A stretch of 64,000 nt of DNA from Mucilaginibacter galii (GTDB lineage Bacteria; Bacteroidota; Bacteroidia; Sphingobacteriales; Sphingobacteriaceae), in contig NZ_BMDO01000005.1 of the NCBI RefSeq assembly GCF_014635825.1, positions 248,001 to 312,000 on the forward strand. The letters are read 5' to 3'. Below, piece after piece: positions 52,681 to 62,600 of the stretch (the stretch's first letter is position 1; every line of letters begins with the position of its first letter). The translations under genes were made by a program, and so were the position numbers. The notes beneath the pieces are model-generated. The model saw only the letters and a list, made by a program, of their open reading frames with translations, was not told the DNA's origin and made no database searches.

Positions 52681-53723
52681 TTAATAATGGCTTCTTGTAT
52701 AAATTCAACGCTGCGGTTGGTGGCATCGCTGTTCACGAATAATTTGGTAAAGGCGGCCGCGGTGGCAAAATCAACCGTTGCCTGCGGATCAAAGTTGTTG
52801 TAAAATCCATAGATTAAACCGGCCATATAGCAATCGCCGCTGCCTACTTTGTCTATAATAGTTTCGGCCCGGTGCTCGCCCGAAAGGTACACTTTATCGT
52901 TCGTATATAAAACGGTGTAGTATTCTACATTAGTGTTATCATCGGCTGTAAATCTAAAGGTATTGGCCACCGCTTTACATTTAGGGAAAGCTTTGATGAT
53001 GGCTTCCGAACTGTTTTGTGCTTCTTTAACATAAAGGCTTTTCTGGCCCGATTCGGTTACCAGTTCTTCTACCTTTACACCCAGCATACGTTCGGCAGCC
53101 CAAATGTTACCCATAATGAGGTCGCAATACTGTGCCAGTTCGGGCATTACATCAATGGGCTGTTTGCCATATTGCCACAATTTAGCGCGGTAATTCAAAT
53201 CTACCGATATGGTAATGCCTTTGCGTGATGCCGCTTCCAGCACTTCTTTACAAACCTCTGCCGCATTTTGGCTGATGGCTGGGCAAATAGCACTGAAATG
53301 GAACCAGGTAACACCCTCTAATACTTTATCCCAATCTACCATACCCGGGGTTAACTCGGCAAAGGCCGAACCTGCACGGTCGTAAATAAGGGCGTCGTTT
53401 TTTAGATCCTGCCCTTTGGTTAAAAAGTAAAGGCCAATGCGTTTACCGTGAAAAAATATGGGTGAAGTGTCAATATCTTTTTCCTGCAAAAAAGAAATCA
53501 GTTGGTTTGACATACCGTTTTGCGGCAATGCGGTAAAGTACTTGGAAGGCACATCCCAAAGGGCTAATGCCGTGGCTACGTTAAGTTCGGCACCACCCAC
53601 AAACACGGGCAGGTTGTTTTCTTGCAGCCAATCGCCGCCGGCATCGGGCGTTATGCGCAAAAGCAGTTCGCCAAAGTTTAATACCGAGCCGGTGCTGTAA
53701 TCTTTCGTTAAAATTTCACTCAT
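52677..53723 (-). CDS. kdgK: 2-dehydro-3-deoxygluconokinase (PfkB family)
   Basis: 348-residue ribokinase-family sugar kinase that phosphorylates KDG to KDPG. Visible motifs: the N-terminal VLNFGELLLRITPD, the GGAELNVATALAL substrate site and the C-terminal DKVGSGDCYMAGLIYG with its catalytic Asp and anion hole. Placement between uxaC and eda fixes the likely substrate. It is preceded on the minus strand by a 161-bp gap that holds nested repeats rather than an obvious promoter. Confidence 0.9.
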   Translation of the reverse strand: MSEILTKDYSTGSVLNFGELLLRITPDAGGDWLQENNLPVFVGGAELNVATALALWDVPSKYFTALPQNGMSNQLISFLQEKDIDTSPIFFHGKRIGLYFLTKGQDLKNDALIYDRAGSAFAELTPGMVDWDKVLEGVTWFHFSAICPAISQNAAEVCKEVLEAASRKGITISVDLNYRAKLWQYGKQPIDVMPELAQYCDLIMGNIWAAERMLGVKVEELVTESGQKSLYVKEAQNSSEAIIKAFPKCKAVANTFRFTADDNTNVEYYTVLYTNDKVYLSGEHRAETIIDKVGSGDCYMAGLIYGFYNNFDPQATVDFATAAAFTKLFVNSDATNRSVEFIQEAIIK

Positions 53724-53745
53724 TCTTAAGTGATGTTATTTATGC

Positions 53746-53865
53746 TGTTATTTCGAGCGTTAACGAGAAATAGCCTCTCCCCAGCCCTCTCCGGTAGAGA
53801 GGGGGTTTAAAGTCCTCGCTACTGGGGAGGATTTAGGGGCTTCTTTCAAATCATTCGAGATGACA
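53746..53865. repeat. Palindromic repeat family B, copy 2, interrupted by a family D element
   Basis: Left end TGTTATTTCGAGCGTTAACG (53746-53765) and right end ATTCGAGATGACA (53853-53865) match family B. The middle, normally about 45 bp, is replaced by the family D sequence at 53773-53847. Confidence 0.75.
53773..53847. mobile_element. Compact family D palindromic element (cargo-free)
   Basis: Two ends lie back to back. One is AGCCTCTCCCCAGCCCTCTC with a CCCTCTC/GAGAGGG hairpin (53785-53803). The other (reverse strand) is AAGAAGCCCCTAAATCCTCC (within 53815-53847). The same two ends flank the DUF559 domain in the helicase gene. It sits inside a family B repeat. Confidence 0.65.
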
Positions 53866-53884
53866 ATTGATATTTATCGTTCCC

Positions 53885-55282
53885 TTAAAATGGGAAATAA
53901 TTTTTTGCGTTGTAATGGCAAATGTCCTGCACTATTTTGCCTGTCCACTCAATATCGTTAGGCAGTTCGCCGTTCTCTATATCATCGCCAAACAGGTTAC
54001 ACAATAACCTGCGGAAATACTCATGACGAGGGAACGACAGGAAGCTGCGCGAATCGGTCAGCATACCAATAAAGCGGCTCAGTAAGCCCATATTACTCAA
54101 GGCATTCATTTGCCTGATCATACCATCCTTCTGGTCCAAGAACCACCAGCCCGAGCCAAACTGTACCTTGCCGGCAACCGAGCCATCGTTAAAGTTACCA
54201 ATCATGGTAGCCATTAACTCGTTATCGGCAGGGTTTAGGTTGTAGATGATGGTTTTGGCCAGCCTGTCTTCAGTATCCAATTTATTCAGGAAAGTAGACA
54301 GGGCACGTGCCTGGCTAAAATCGCCAATGGAGTCAAAGCCGGTATCGGGGCCTAATTTGGTTAACAAGCGGGTATTGTTGTTGCGCAAAGCACCCAGGTG
54401 AAATTGCTGTACCCAGCCTTTTTCATGATCCCAAACGGCAAAATGAAACAGCATGGCCGATTTGAATTTCAGGATCTCGCCCGGAATTAAGACTCCCCCG
54501 GCACGTATCTTACCAAAAATGGTTCTAATATCTTCGTCGGTAAAGTCCTCGGCATAAATTTGCTCCAAACCGTGGTCAGATACCGAACAGCCGTTGGCCG
54601 CAAAGTAATCATGGCGGCTTTTCAGCGCTTGCAGGTAGCTGTCAAAATCGCCGATGCTTACGTTGGCTACTTGTTCAAGCTTGTTTATGTAATCATTAAG
54701 TGCTGCGGTATCATCGGCATTCATGGCCTTATCGGGGCGGAAAGCCGGCAAAACTTTTACCACATCGTTTTGGGTAAGTTGCTGATGGTACTCGAGGTTA
54801 TCCAATGGATCATCGGTGGTGCAAATGGTTTCCACCTTCATTTTTTTAATGAGCGATTGCACCGAATACTCGGGCGACTGCAACTTGGCGCTGCAATCAT
54901 CATAGATTTGCTTGGCTGTTGATGGCGATAGTAAGTCGTTCACATCAAAATAGCGCTGCAATTCCAGGTGCGTCCAGTGGTATAAAGGGTTGCGCAGGGT
55001 GTAAGGCACGGTAGCTGCCCACTGCTCAAACTTTTCAAAGTCAGATTTGCCGCCGGTAATGTAGCTTTCGTCTATGCCGTTGGTACGCATGGCGCGCCAT
55101 TTGTAATGGTCGCCGTAGAGCCAGGCGTGAGTTAAGTTGTTAAAGTTAAGATCGGCCGCAATTTGATCTGGTGGCAAATGGCAATGATAATCTATAATAG
55201 GAAGATCTTTGGCGTACTCGTGGTACAGGCGCTGCGCAGTTTCAGTTTGCAGCAAAAAATTCTCATCTAAAAACTTTTTCAT
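53885..55282 (-). CDS. uxaC: Glucuronate/galacturonate isomerase
   Basis: 465 residues from the ATG at 55282 (MKKFLDENFLLQTE). UxaC isomerises D-glucuronate to D-fructuronate and D-galacturonate to D-tagaturonate. Motifs: PIIDYHCHLPPDQIAADL (metal His pair), HWTHLELQRYFDV, TTDDPLDNLEYH, and the C-terminal LTDSRSFLSFPRHEYFRRLLCNLFG. It is the first gene of the cluster uxaC-kdgK-eda-MFS on the minus strand. The intermediate reductase and dehydratase (UxaB/UxuB, UxaA/UxuA) are not in the window. Confidence 0.96.
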   Translation of the reverse strand: MKKFLDENFLLQTETAQRLYHEYAKDLPIIDYHCHLPPDQIAADLNFNNLTHAWLYGDHYKWRAMRTNGIDESYITGGKSDFEKFEQWAATVPYTLRNPLYHWTHLELQRYFDVNDLLSPSTAKQIYDDCSAKLQSPEYSVQSLIKKMKVETICTTDDPLDNLEYHQQLTQNDVVKVLPAFRPDKAMNADDTAALNDYINKLEQVANVSIGDFDSYLQALKSRHDYFAANGCSVSDHGLEQIYAEDFTDEDIRTIFGKIRAGGVLIPGEILKFKSAMLFHFAVWDHEKGWVQQFHLGALRNNNTRLLTKLGPDTGFDSIGDFSQARALSTFLNKLDTEDRLAKTIIYNLNPADNELMATMIGNFNDGSVAGKVQFGSGWWFLDQKDGMIRQMNALSNMGLLSRFIGMLTDSRSFLSFPRHEYFRRLLCNLFGDDIENGELPNDIEWTGKIVQDICHYNAKNYFPF

Positions 55283-55322
55283 AGTCAATGCTGGCGGCTT
55301 TAAAGCAGCCTGTATTCAATAA

Positions 55323-55375
55323 AAACTGCTGTTAACAGTTTGGTTTATAAGTTTAGCACCGGTAAACGTTAAACA
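55323..55375. promoter_or_regulatory. Possible operators upstream of uxaC
   Basis: AAACTG-N7-CAGTTT (55323-55341, with a CTGTTAACAG core) and a GTTTA-ACCGGT-TAAACGTTAAAC stretch (55351-55375) lie 40-95 bp upstream of uxaC. Both are near-palindromic, and the second resembles a LacI-type site. The regulator is unknown. Confidence 0.3.
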
Positions 55376-55515
55376 CAATTGCTAACACCCCGATACACAA
55401 ACTAAATAATAATTATTGAGTAATTGAAAGAATTTGCTTTTGAAACAGCATTAATACCTGCAAAAACTTACGCAATCGATTGTCCTGCTTATGAGTGTAC
55501 TTTTTACACTATTTG

Positions 55516-55995
55516 TTAGAAAAGATGGACGACATAAGACACTACTTTATAGCTTAAGTAAGTGAACAACGCCAGGAATAATAAAAGCACCAATACAATG
55601 ATAACCAGTGTGCCGGTACCGCTTCCCTGATACTTGCCTTCTTCGTAATGCTTTTTAAGGAGGTTAATGTTGCGGGTATTGGCTTTATAATAGAAATCGA
55701 AGACGGTGCCAATAAGCGGAATAGCACCAATAAGTCCATCAATGAGCAAATTGAGCATCATTAAAATGAGCACTTTGCGGCTTACCCCGTTTTTGGCCAT
55801 GGTAAGTACCAATGCGGCGCCCACTAAAAATCCGGCGGCATCGCCTGCCACCGGGAAAAGATTTACGATAGGATCTAACCCGAACTTAAACTTGGTGCCC
55901 GGAACAGTAAATTGATCATCAAACAGATGCGCAATACGCTCTACCCATTTAAGGCGGCCGGTAAGGATAACGGGTTGTTGGTTTTTTATAGCCAT
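55516..55995 (-). CDS. DUF4112 membrane protein
   Basis: 159 residues. The N-terminal RLKWVERIAHLFDDQFTVPG and FGLDPIVNLFPVAGDAAGFLV, followed by LLIDGLIGAIPLIGTVFDFYYKANTRNINLLKKH, are the DUF4112 signature. Hydrophobic segments lie at about 52-68, 73-98 and 125-155, so an inner-membrane protein is expected. The function of the family is unknown. It stands alone, with uxaC downstream on the same strand. Confidence 0.85.
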   Translation of the reverse strand: MAIKNQQPVILTGRLKWVERIAHLFDDQFTVPGTKFKFGLDPIVNLFPVAGDAAGFLVGAALVLTMAKNGVSRKVLILMMLNLLIDGLIGAIPLIGTVFDFYYKANTRNINLLKKHYEEGKYQGSGTGTLVIIVLVLLLFLALFTYLSYKVVSYVVHLF

Positions 55996-56089
55996 GATGC
56001 TTGAGGAATAACCTTGAAAGCAGGCAATGGTTTTGCGTTGATCCTAATGCTAACTAATTTATACTTCACCTCATTTACTGCTACTCAGT

Positions 56090-56863
56090 TTACCTGTAAT
56101 TTATTTTCTGTTCTACAATACTTTCAATTTTGTTATTGATAGATATGTGTTTAATGGTCCAGTTCTTGTGATCGTCAAATTTAACATACTTAAATTTATA
56201 GGTGTCGGTTAGTCTGTTGTCTTTAAAGAGTTTATAACCAGTTATCAAATTATCATTGAACGAATAGGTTGTTTTACCACTTAACTTATTTTCATTTGTG
56301 AAGTTAGCAGCTTCAATTGCTTTATCGTTTTCATTCATTTTATATTTTGTAAAGGAGTTTAAGCTGCCATCACTATTATATTCGTTACTTTGCGTAAGGC
56401 GCCCTTCATCAAATGTGAATTTAGTTTTCGATGACAACTTACCTTCATTGTTGTAGTTGTTTATTTCAATAACTTTTCCATCCTCGTTATAAATATATTT
56501 TGATCCAACTTTATTGGTCTTTCCATCTAATATTGAAATTCGCTCTCCTTTATCATTGAATTTAGATAATGTAATAAATTCACTTTTAGTGTTATATTCT
56601 GGGCCAAGTACAGTATCAAGTTCTGGGTCAGGAAATGATGTGTAGATTTCTTTGTAAAAATTTCCTTGCTCATTGACTTCAATTACGTCAGTGGTTTCTA
56701 ATCGCCCTTTCGAAACCACCCCAAATTTTTCTTTAGCGACATACTTCGTTTCTGTTATTTTAATTATACTTCCATTAAGCCCTTGTTGACTTATGTCGTT
56801 TTTTTCATTTGATGAACAAGAAGCGAACAGAGCCAGGAAAAGAATAAATAAAAGTGGTTTCAT
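56090..56863 (-). CDS. Predicted lipoprotein with YD/MORN-like repeats, A/T-rich gene
   Basis: 257 residues with a lipoprotein signal ending ALFASC (Cys16). The mature part holds about five units of roughly 23 residues of the type YIYNEDGKVIEINNYNNEGK and TFDEGRLTQSNEYNSDGSL. These resemble the N-x-G-K repeats of Bacteroidota antitoxin- or RHS-like beta-sheet proteins. Coding DNA is clearly more A/T-rich than its neighbours, with many AAA and AAT codons, so recent transfer is possible. The gene is single, and no toxin gene is seen next to it. Confidence 0.7.
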   Translation of the reverse strand: MKPLLFILFLALFASCSSNEKNDISQQGLNGSIIKITETKYVAKEKFGVVSKGRLETTDVIEVNEQGNFYKEIYTSFPDPELDTVLGPEYNTKSEFITLSKFNDKGERISILDGKTNKVGSKYIYNEDGKVIEINNYNNEGKLSSKTKFTFDEGRLTQSNEYNSDGSLNSFTKYKMNENDKAIEAANFTNENKLSGKTTYSFNDNLITGYKLFKDNRLTDTYKFKYVKFDDHKNWTIKHISINNKIESIVEQKINYR

Positions 56864-57033
56864 ATTTTGTTATGGATTAAGCGATGAATATATACAAATG
56901 GAGTCCAATTATTCAAACTCATCTAACCATCTGAAGATTATTCAAAATCAAGTTAGCTAAAACCGTTCTATGAGATGGTTGTATAAATAGTTTAATTAAA
57001 ATTACCTGTAATGGGTTAACTGCCTAATTGAAT

Positions 57034-59397
57034 ATGAGCAAATCCATCCCGAATCAATACAAATTCATTAAAGTAATTATATTTTTTTTAACGTTTGTTT
57101 GTATGCTTTTGGTTGCCCCGCTTGCCCACGCGCAAGACTCCACCAAAACGCCAACTGATTCGGCACAAACCATCCCCGATACTTTACTTTTCCGCATCCA
57201 AAAGGCACAGGCCGCTATTACCGAAATTAATGCCACCAACAAAAGAGGGTATGGTATTGATAACATCCGTACCGGCCTGGCCGAAGTAAATAAAGACATA
57301 GCCCCGGTAAAAAAAGACCTGGATATGGCGCGCAAGGTTATCGACTCAAAAAGCCTGCTGAGTTACAACCTCATCTTAAAAGATGCCTTAACTAAGCTAA
57401 CCGACTGGCGTACGGCTTTATCCAAGTACAATAACAACCTACAAAACCTATCCGAAAAAGTAATAGAACTCAGCAACGATTCGGTGCTGATGGTGACCGC
57501 CAGAGATACCACCGAAAAGCGGCTTTACAACAAGCAACTGGTTGATATAAAGCTGCGTTTGCAAACCGCGGGCAAAATTACTACGGCCAAGCTCGATACC
57601 ATAAGCCGCCTGCTGGCCGATGTTTCGGCCTCGTACTTAACCGTTACCGATCTGCAGAATGTAATTAACGACAGGCTGCGCCAATCAGGGCAAAATGCGC
57701 TGAGCCGCGAGTCGCCTTACATCTGGTCAGCCCCGGCAAAGAACGAGGATGGCAGCAGTATTGGCGACCTTATCAGGACGTCGTACAGCGGTCAAAACAA
57801 GATATTGGGTTATTTTATCGACTCCACCTGGGATAACCGCATTCTGCTTTTCCTGGCCGGGTTGGTCTTCTATATCTGGGTTTACCGTAATTATAAAGGT
57901 GCCCGCAAACCCGAAAGTAAGCAGCAATTAGGGGAGTTAACCTTTACTTACCTTAAGCCTTACCCCATACTGGCCACGCTTATGGTGATGCTGAACCTAA
58001 CGCCGCTTTTCGAGCCCGATTCTCCCTCCATGTACATTGAGCTTACACAGTTTTTACTGTTGGTGGCCGTTACCATACATTTCTGGAAAACACTGGCCAA
58101 AAGCGATCTCAACTACTGGCTCCTTATTGTAGCCCTATACGTAGTTATTATTGTAACTACCAGTATGGTACACGATGCCATATGGATGCGTTTATTATTG
58201 ATGGCGCTCAACTTTGTGGCCATTTATATTGGGGTTTACTTCTACAAAAAGCTGTTAAAAGCTAACATTGCCGAACGGTTAATAAAGCCCATCATCATTA
58301 TTTATGTAGGGCTAAATGTGCTTTCTATTGTGCTCAATATTTTTGGCCGCATTAGCTTAGCCAAGGTTTGCAGCACAACGGCCGTTATCGGGCTTACGCA
58401 AATAATCGGGCTGGCGGTATTTGTTCAAACCCTTACCGATGCCCTTGAACTGCAAATTAAAGTAAGTTCGTGTAATAACGGGTTGTTCTCGCGTATTAAC
58501 CTGGCTAAAACCCGTGCTTCGTTCAAAAAAATACTTTCTGTAGTAGCGGTAATTTTGTGGCTGCTGGTGTTTTTAATTAACCTGAGCATTGCAGGTGGCG
58601 TGTTTGCTTTACTGCATAATTTATTGGTTAAGCAGCGCAGTTTTGGCAGCGTAACCTTTACCCTGAGCAATGTGCTTTTCTTTGGCGTAATTGTTTACCT
58701 GGCTAATATGTTGCAAAAACATATAGGCGTGCTGTTTGGCGAAAGTAGCGTAACCTTCGATGAAAAAACGGAGCACAAAGGCTCAAAGCTGGCGCTGATC
58801 AGGCTTATCATCATTATTATTGGTGTGTTGCTGGCTGTTACGGCATCGGGTGTGCCTTTAGATAAGCTGACCGTGGTTTTAGGTGCCTTGAGTGTGGGTA
58901 TTGGTTTAGGAATGCAAAACATCGTGAATAACTTTGTATCGGGCATCATCCTTATTTTTGAAAAGCCTTTTCGCATAGGCGATTATGTAGAACTGGCCGA
59001 CAAAAAAGGCAAGGTGCAGGATATTGGCATCCGCTCCAGCAAAATGCTGACCCCGCAGGGTTCGGAGGTGATCATCCCTAACGGCGACTTGCTCTCTGGC
59101 CGTTTGGTGAACTGGACGCTGAGCAACGATTATCTCAAAGCAGAAGTTATCTTTAAAGTGCCTGTGGATACCGACCTAACGGCTATCAGTAAAATTATTG
59201 AAGAAGAAATAGGCAAAACCGATAATACCGTTAAAAATCTCCCACCCGAAATATTGGTAAATACCATTGCCGCCGACAGTGTGGAATTAAAAATACTGGT
59301 TTGGATAACCAATATTTACAGCGAAGCAAGCTTTAAAAGCGATCTGCTCAAAAAGCTGTTGCCAAGGTTTAAAGAGATGCAGGTGAAAATTATGTAG
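57034..59397 (+). CDS. Mechanosensitive channel of the MscS/MscK type
   Basis: 787 residues from the ATG at 57034, with a signal peptide (cleavage near AHAQ). A periplasmic helical region of about 220 residues (coiled-coil-like) comes before about eight inner-membrane helices. The C-terminal MscS core follows: pore helix KLTVVLGALSVGIGLGMQNIV with FVSGIILIFEKPFRIGDYVEL, then RSSKMLTPQGSEVIIPNGDLLS. The size and periplasmic domain are those of large MscS-like proteins that open under hypo-osmotic stress. Two palindromic repeats follow the stop codon. Confidence 0.92.
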   Translation: MSKSIPNQYKFIKVIIFFLTFVCMLLVAPLAHAQDSTKTPTDSAQTIPDTLLFRIQKAQAAITEINATNKRGYGIDNIRTGLAEVNKDIAPVKKDLDMARKVIDSKSLLSYNLILKDALTKLTDWRTALSKYNNNLQNLSEKVIELSNDSVLMVTARDTTEKRLYNKQLVDIKLRLQTAGKITTAKLDTISRLLADVSASYLTVTDLQNVINDRLRQSGQNALSRESPYIWSAPAKNEDGSSIGDLIRTSYSGQNKILGYFIDSTWDNRILLFLAGLVFYIWVYRNYKGARKPESKQQLGELTFTYLKPYPILATLMVMLNLTPLFEPDSPSMYIELTQFLLLVAVTIHFWKTLAKSDLNYWLLIVALYVVIIVTTSMVHDAIWMRLLLMALNFVAIYIGVYFYKKLLKANIAERLIKPIIIIYVGLNVLSIVLNIFGRISLAKVCSTTAVIGLTQIIGLAVFVQTLTDALELQIKVSSCNNGLFSRINLAKTRASFKKILSVVAVILWLLVFLINLSIAGGVFALLHNLLVKQRSFGSVTFTLSNVLFFGVIVYLANMLQKHIGVLFGESSVTFDEKTEHKGSKLALIRLIIIIIGVLLAVTASGVPLDKLTVVLGALSVGIGLGMQNIVNNFVSGIILIFEKPFRIGDYVELADKKGKVQDIGIRSSKMLTPQGSEVIIPNGDLLSGRLVNWTLSNDYLKAEVIFKVPVDTDLTAISKIIEEEIGKTDNTVKNLPPEILVNTIAADSVELKILVWITNIYSEASFKSDLLKKLLPRFKEMQVKIM

Positions 59398-59405
59398 TTT
59401 TAATC

Positions 59406-59503
59406 CTGTCATTTCGAGTGCTAACGAGAAATCTTGTTACTCCGTGCATGTTGTTTATGTTGCCATTCGAACAAGATCTCTCACTATCGTTCGAGATGAC
59501 AGG
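59406..59503. repeat. Palindromic repeat family B, copy 3
   Basis: Begins CTGTCATTTCGAGTGCTAACG and ends GTTCGAGATGACAGG, with inner arms AATCTTGTT and AACAAGATCT. It lies just after the MscS gene. Confidence 0.85.
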
Positions 59504-59517
59504 GTTCGTAAAAAAAA

Positions 59518-59604
59518 CGTCATTGCGAGGAACGAAGCAATCCCTGCGGAGAAAAGTAGCCCACCACCTATCGTGCAGAGATTGCTTCGTACCTCGCAAT
59601 GACG
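59518..59604. repeat. Palindromic repeat family C, copy 3
   Basis: CGTCATTGCGAGGAACGAAG at the left and its inverse CTTCGTACCTCGCAATGACG at the right; inner arms GCAATCCCTGC and GCAGAGATTGC. It is immediately next to family B copy 3. Confidence 0.88.
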
Positions 59605-59634
59605 GGTTTTTCAAAAAGCATGAGGTAAAAGCCT

Positions 59635-62600
59635 TTATAAAAACTTGCGCCTCTTTTTATACGGCTTAGGCGGTTCAATGGGTTCAGGTTCTTCTTCGGG
59701 GCCTAACTCCAGCGAATCGTAGCGGCGGGCCATTTTGGCCACACGTTCCTCAAGGCTTTCCATAGTTAGTTTTTCGCGCAGGCGGTCAACCATAATGGGG
59801 AAGGCAAAAGGAGTGGGGCGGTCAACTGTTTTAATGATGATCTCCTGGTGCTGTATACGCTGCAGGGCTTCGCGCAGCCTGAACTCTTCCAACTGGAAAG
59901 CCAGCGCCTCGTTATAAGCCTGCCTGATGAGTAAGTTGTTGGGTTCATATTCCCTGAATACATCAAACAACAACCCGGTGCTGGCTTGCAAATGCCTGTT
60001 CTTTATCGGCTGACCGGGATAGCCTGTAAATACTAAACCGCCAATGTGAGCAATATCCCTGAAACGGCGGCGGGCCATTTCGTTAGCGTTCAGGCTATTT
60101 TGAATATCTTCTATAAGGTTGTGAATGCTGAAGAGGTCTTCTTCCAGTGCTTCCATTAAGGGGATGGGTTCATCCGTAAGCAACTCGAAGCCATAATCGT
60201 TCATGGCAATGCTGTAGGTGGCTTTCTTGATCTTGGCAATACGATAGGCCAGTAGCGAAGCCATTCCCTCATGCACTAACCGCCCTTCGAACGGGTAAAA
60301 GAACAAATGATGTCCATCGCGCGATTCAAATGATTCTATCAGCAGGTCGGTCTTTTTAGGTAAGTGCGACAGTTGCTCCTGCATATTAAATAGCGAGCGC
60401 AGAGCCACCACCTCTTCGTCTTTTTCGAGGTGGTGAGCTACCTCGTCCAGCTTTTCGCGTAACACTGAAGATAGCTGCGATGATAGCGGCATTCGTCCGC
60501 CTGCCCAGCTGGGGATGATTCCCTTGGTTTTGTTCGATTTTTTGACAAAGGCCGTCATCTCCTTCAACTGCACAAACTCCAGGCTGCGGCCTGCAAACCA
60601 AAAGGTATCGCCTGGTTTAAGGCGCGATATAAACCCTTCTTCAATAGAACCCAAACTGCCGCCATGCAGCATTTTAACCCGCAGGCTTACACTGCTGGTA
60701 ATGGTACCAATGCTAAACCGGTGGCGCATAGCAATGCGGCGGCTGTTTACCTTGTACAGTCCGTCTTCAACTTCCACCTTTAAAAACTCATCGTATTGCG
60801 ATAGCGTGGCACCTCCGGTAGTTATAAACTCCAGCAATTCGCCAAACTCGCTCTCGCGCAAATCGGCAAATGCATAAGTGCTTTTAACTTCTTTGTATAA
60901 CTGATCGGCCCTGAAGCCATCGCTTACCGCCAAGGTAACCATGTATTGGATTAACACATCAATAGCCAGTAATATAGGATCGCGGCTTTCAAAATTGACG
61001 TTGGTAATTGCCTGTTTTAATGCAGCACCTTCCAATAGTTCCAGCGAATGCGTTGGGATAAAATAAGCTTTAGATACCGCGCCCGGATGGTGACCGCTCC
61101 GCCCTGCACGCTGCATAAAACGGGCTACCCCTTTAGGGCTGCCCACCTGCACCACGGTATCTACCGGCCTAAAATCGACACCTAAATCCAAACTTGAGGT
61201 ACAAACTACCAGTTTTAAAGCACCCTGGTGCAGGGCGGCTTCTACCCAGTTGCGTAACTCATTATCCAGCGATCCATGGTGCATGGCCATGATGCCCGCA
61301 TACTCGGGGTAATTATCCAATATAGCATGATACCAAATTTCAGATTGTGCACGGGTGTTGCAAAAAATCAACGTCGTCTTGCTGCCCGCCACAATCTCCA
61401 TTACCTCAGGTAATAGCTTCAATCCAATATGGCCCGTCCACGAATAATTATCAATATCCTTCGGGATAACCGACCGTATATCCAGCTTCTTGCTGATGTT
61501 GGCCCTCACCATCCGCATCCTGTCTTTCGGAAAGTTATTACCCAACAATACCTCGGCCGCCTGCTCCAGGTTACCAATGGTTGCGCTGATACCCCAGATT
61601 ACCCCTCCCCAGCCCTCCCCAAAGGGGAGGGGGTTAACTTCAGCACTGGTTCCAGGCTCTTCGATACTGCCTTTGTTTAACAATGAAACATTGATCTGCT
61701 CCAGTACGCCATCAAGATTGGTCAGTACGTCGTTGTTTGTAAACCTAATTACGCGATAACCCTTTTCATTCAAATAAGAGGTTCGCTCTTTATCGAGTAT
61801 ATATTGTTCCGATTCAGAATGATACCCACCATCAACCTCAATTACCAGGTTCTTTTCCAAGCAAACAAAGTCGGGTATGTAATTACCTACTAAATGCTGC
61901 CGCCTAAAGCGGTAACCCAAATTTTTTCTTCTCAAATGTTGCCACAACACATTTTCTGCCTCAGTTGGTACTTGGCGCATTTGTTTGGCATTGTCAATAT
62001 TCGTATTCCAAGTCAACGCATCCGTAGTATGATACCCCGGGTATGTATCCTGCACAGGCTCTTTTTGTACAAGCTTCTCCAAGAGATTTTCATCCCCCCC
62101 TCCTTTGGAGGGGGCCGGGGGGAGGTTCTTCAACCTCGACAACCCCAACTCCACCTGCACGCCACGTTTGGTGCCCAGGAGTTCGTGCCATTCGTCTATC
62201 ACCACCACTTGCAGGTGCTGAAACATTTTGGGATAATCTTTTTGGGCCAGCATGAGGTGCAGGCTTTCGGGGGTGGTAAGTAGTACTTCGGGTAGTTTTT
62301 TGCGGAGGGCCTGCTTTTCGGCAGCAGAGGTATCGCCCGTGCGGGTGCCTATGCGCCAGGGGAGTTCCAGCTCGTCGCACACTTCCTGCATAGCCTTGCG
62401 GATATCGTTGGTCAAAGCTCGCAATGGCGTAATCCACAACATGAGCAGGCCGTTGTTTTTGCGCGTTTTATAAGTGTCGGGGTACTGGTTAATGTAGCCT
62501 ACCAAAAAGGGAAGAAACAAGGCAAAGGTTTTACCGCTGCCGGTAGGTGCGTTAAGCAAGCCCGAATAGCCGCCCAAATAGGCATCCTGCATTTCCTGCT

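Noticed and set aside
59418..59669. Open frames on both strands across the B/C repeats
   Set aside because: They translate the palindromes themselves and have no independent support.
61603..62121. Intein within the helicase
   Set aside because: The boundaries lack the nucleophile (Cys/Ser/Thr) and the His-Asn end, and the insert has DUF559 rather than a Hint domain or homing-endonuclease motifs of inteins.
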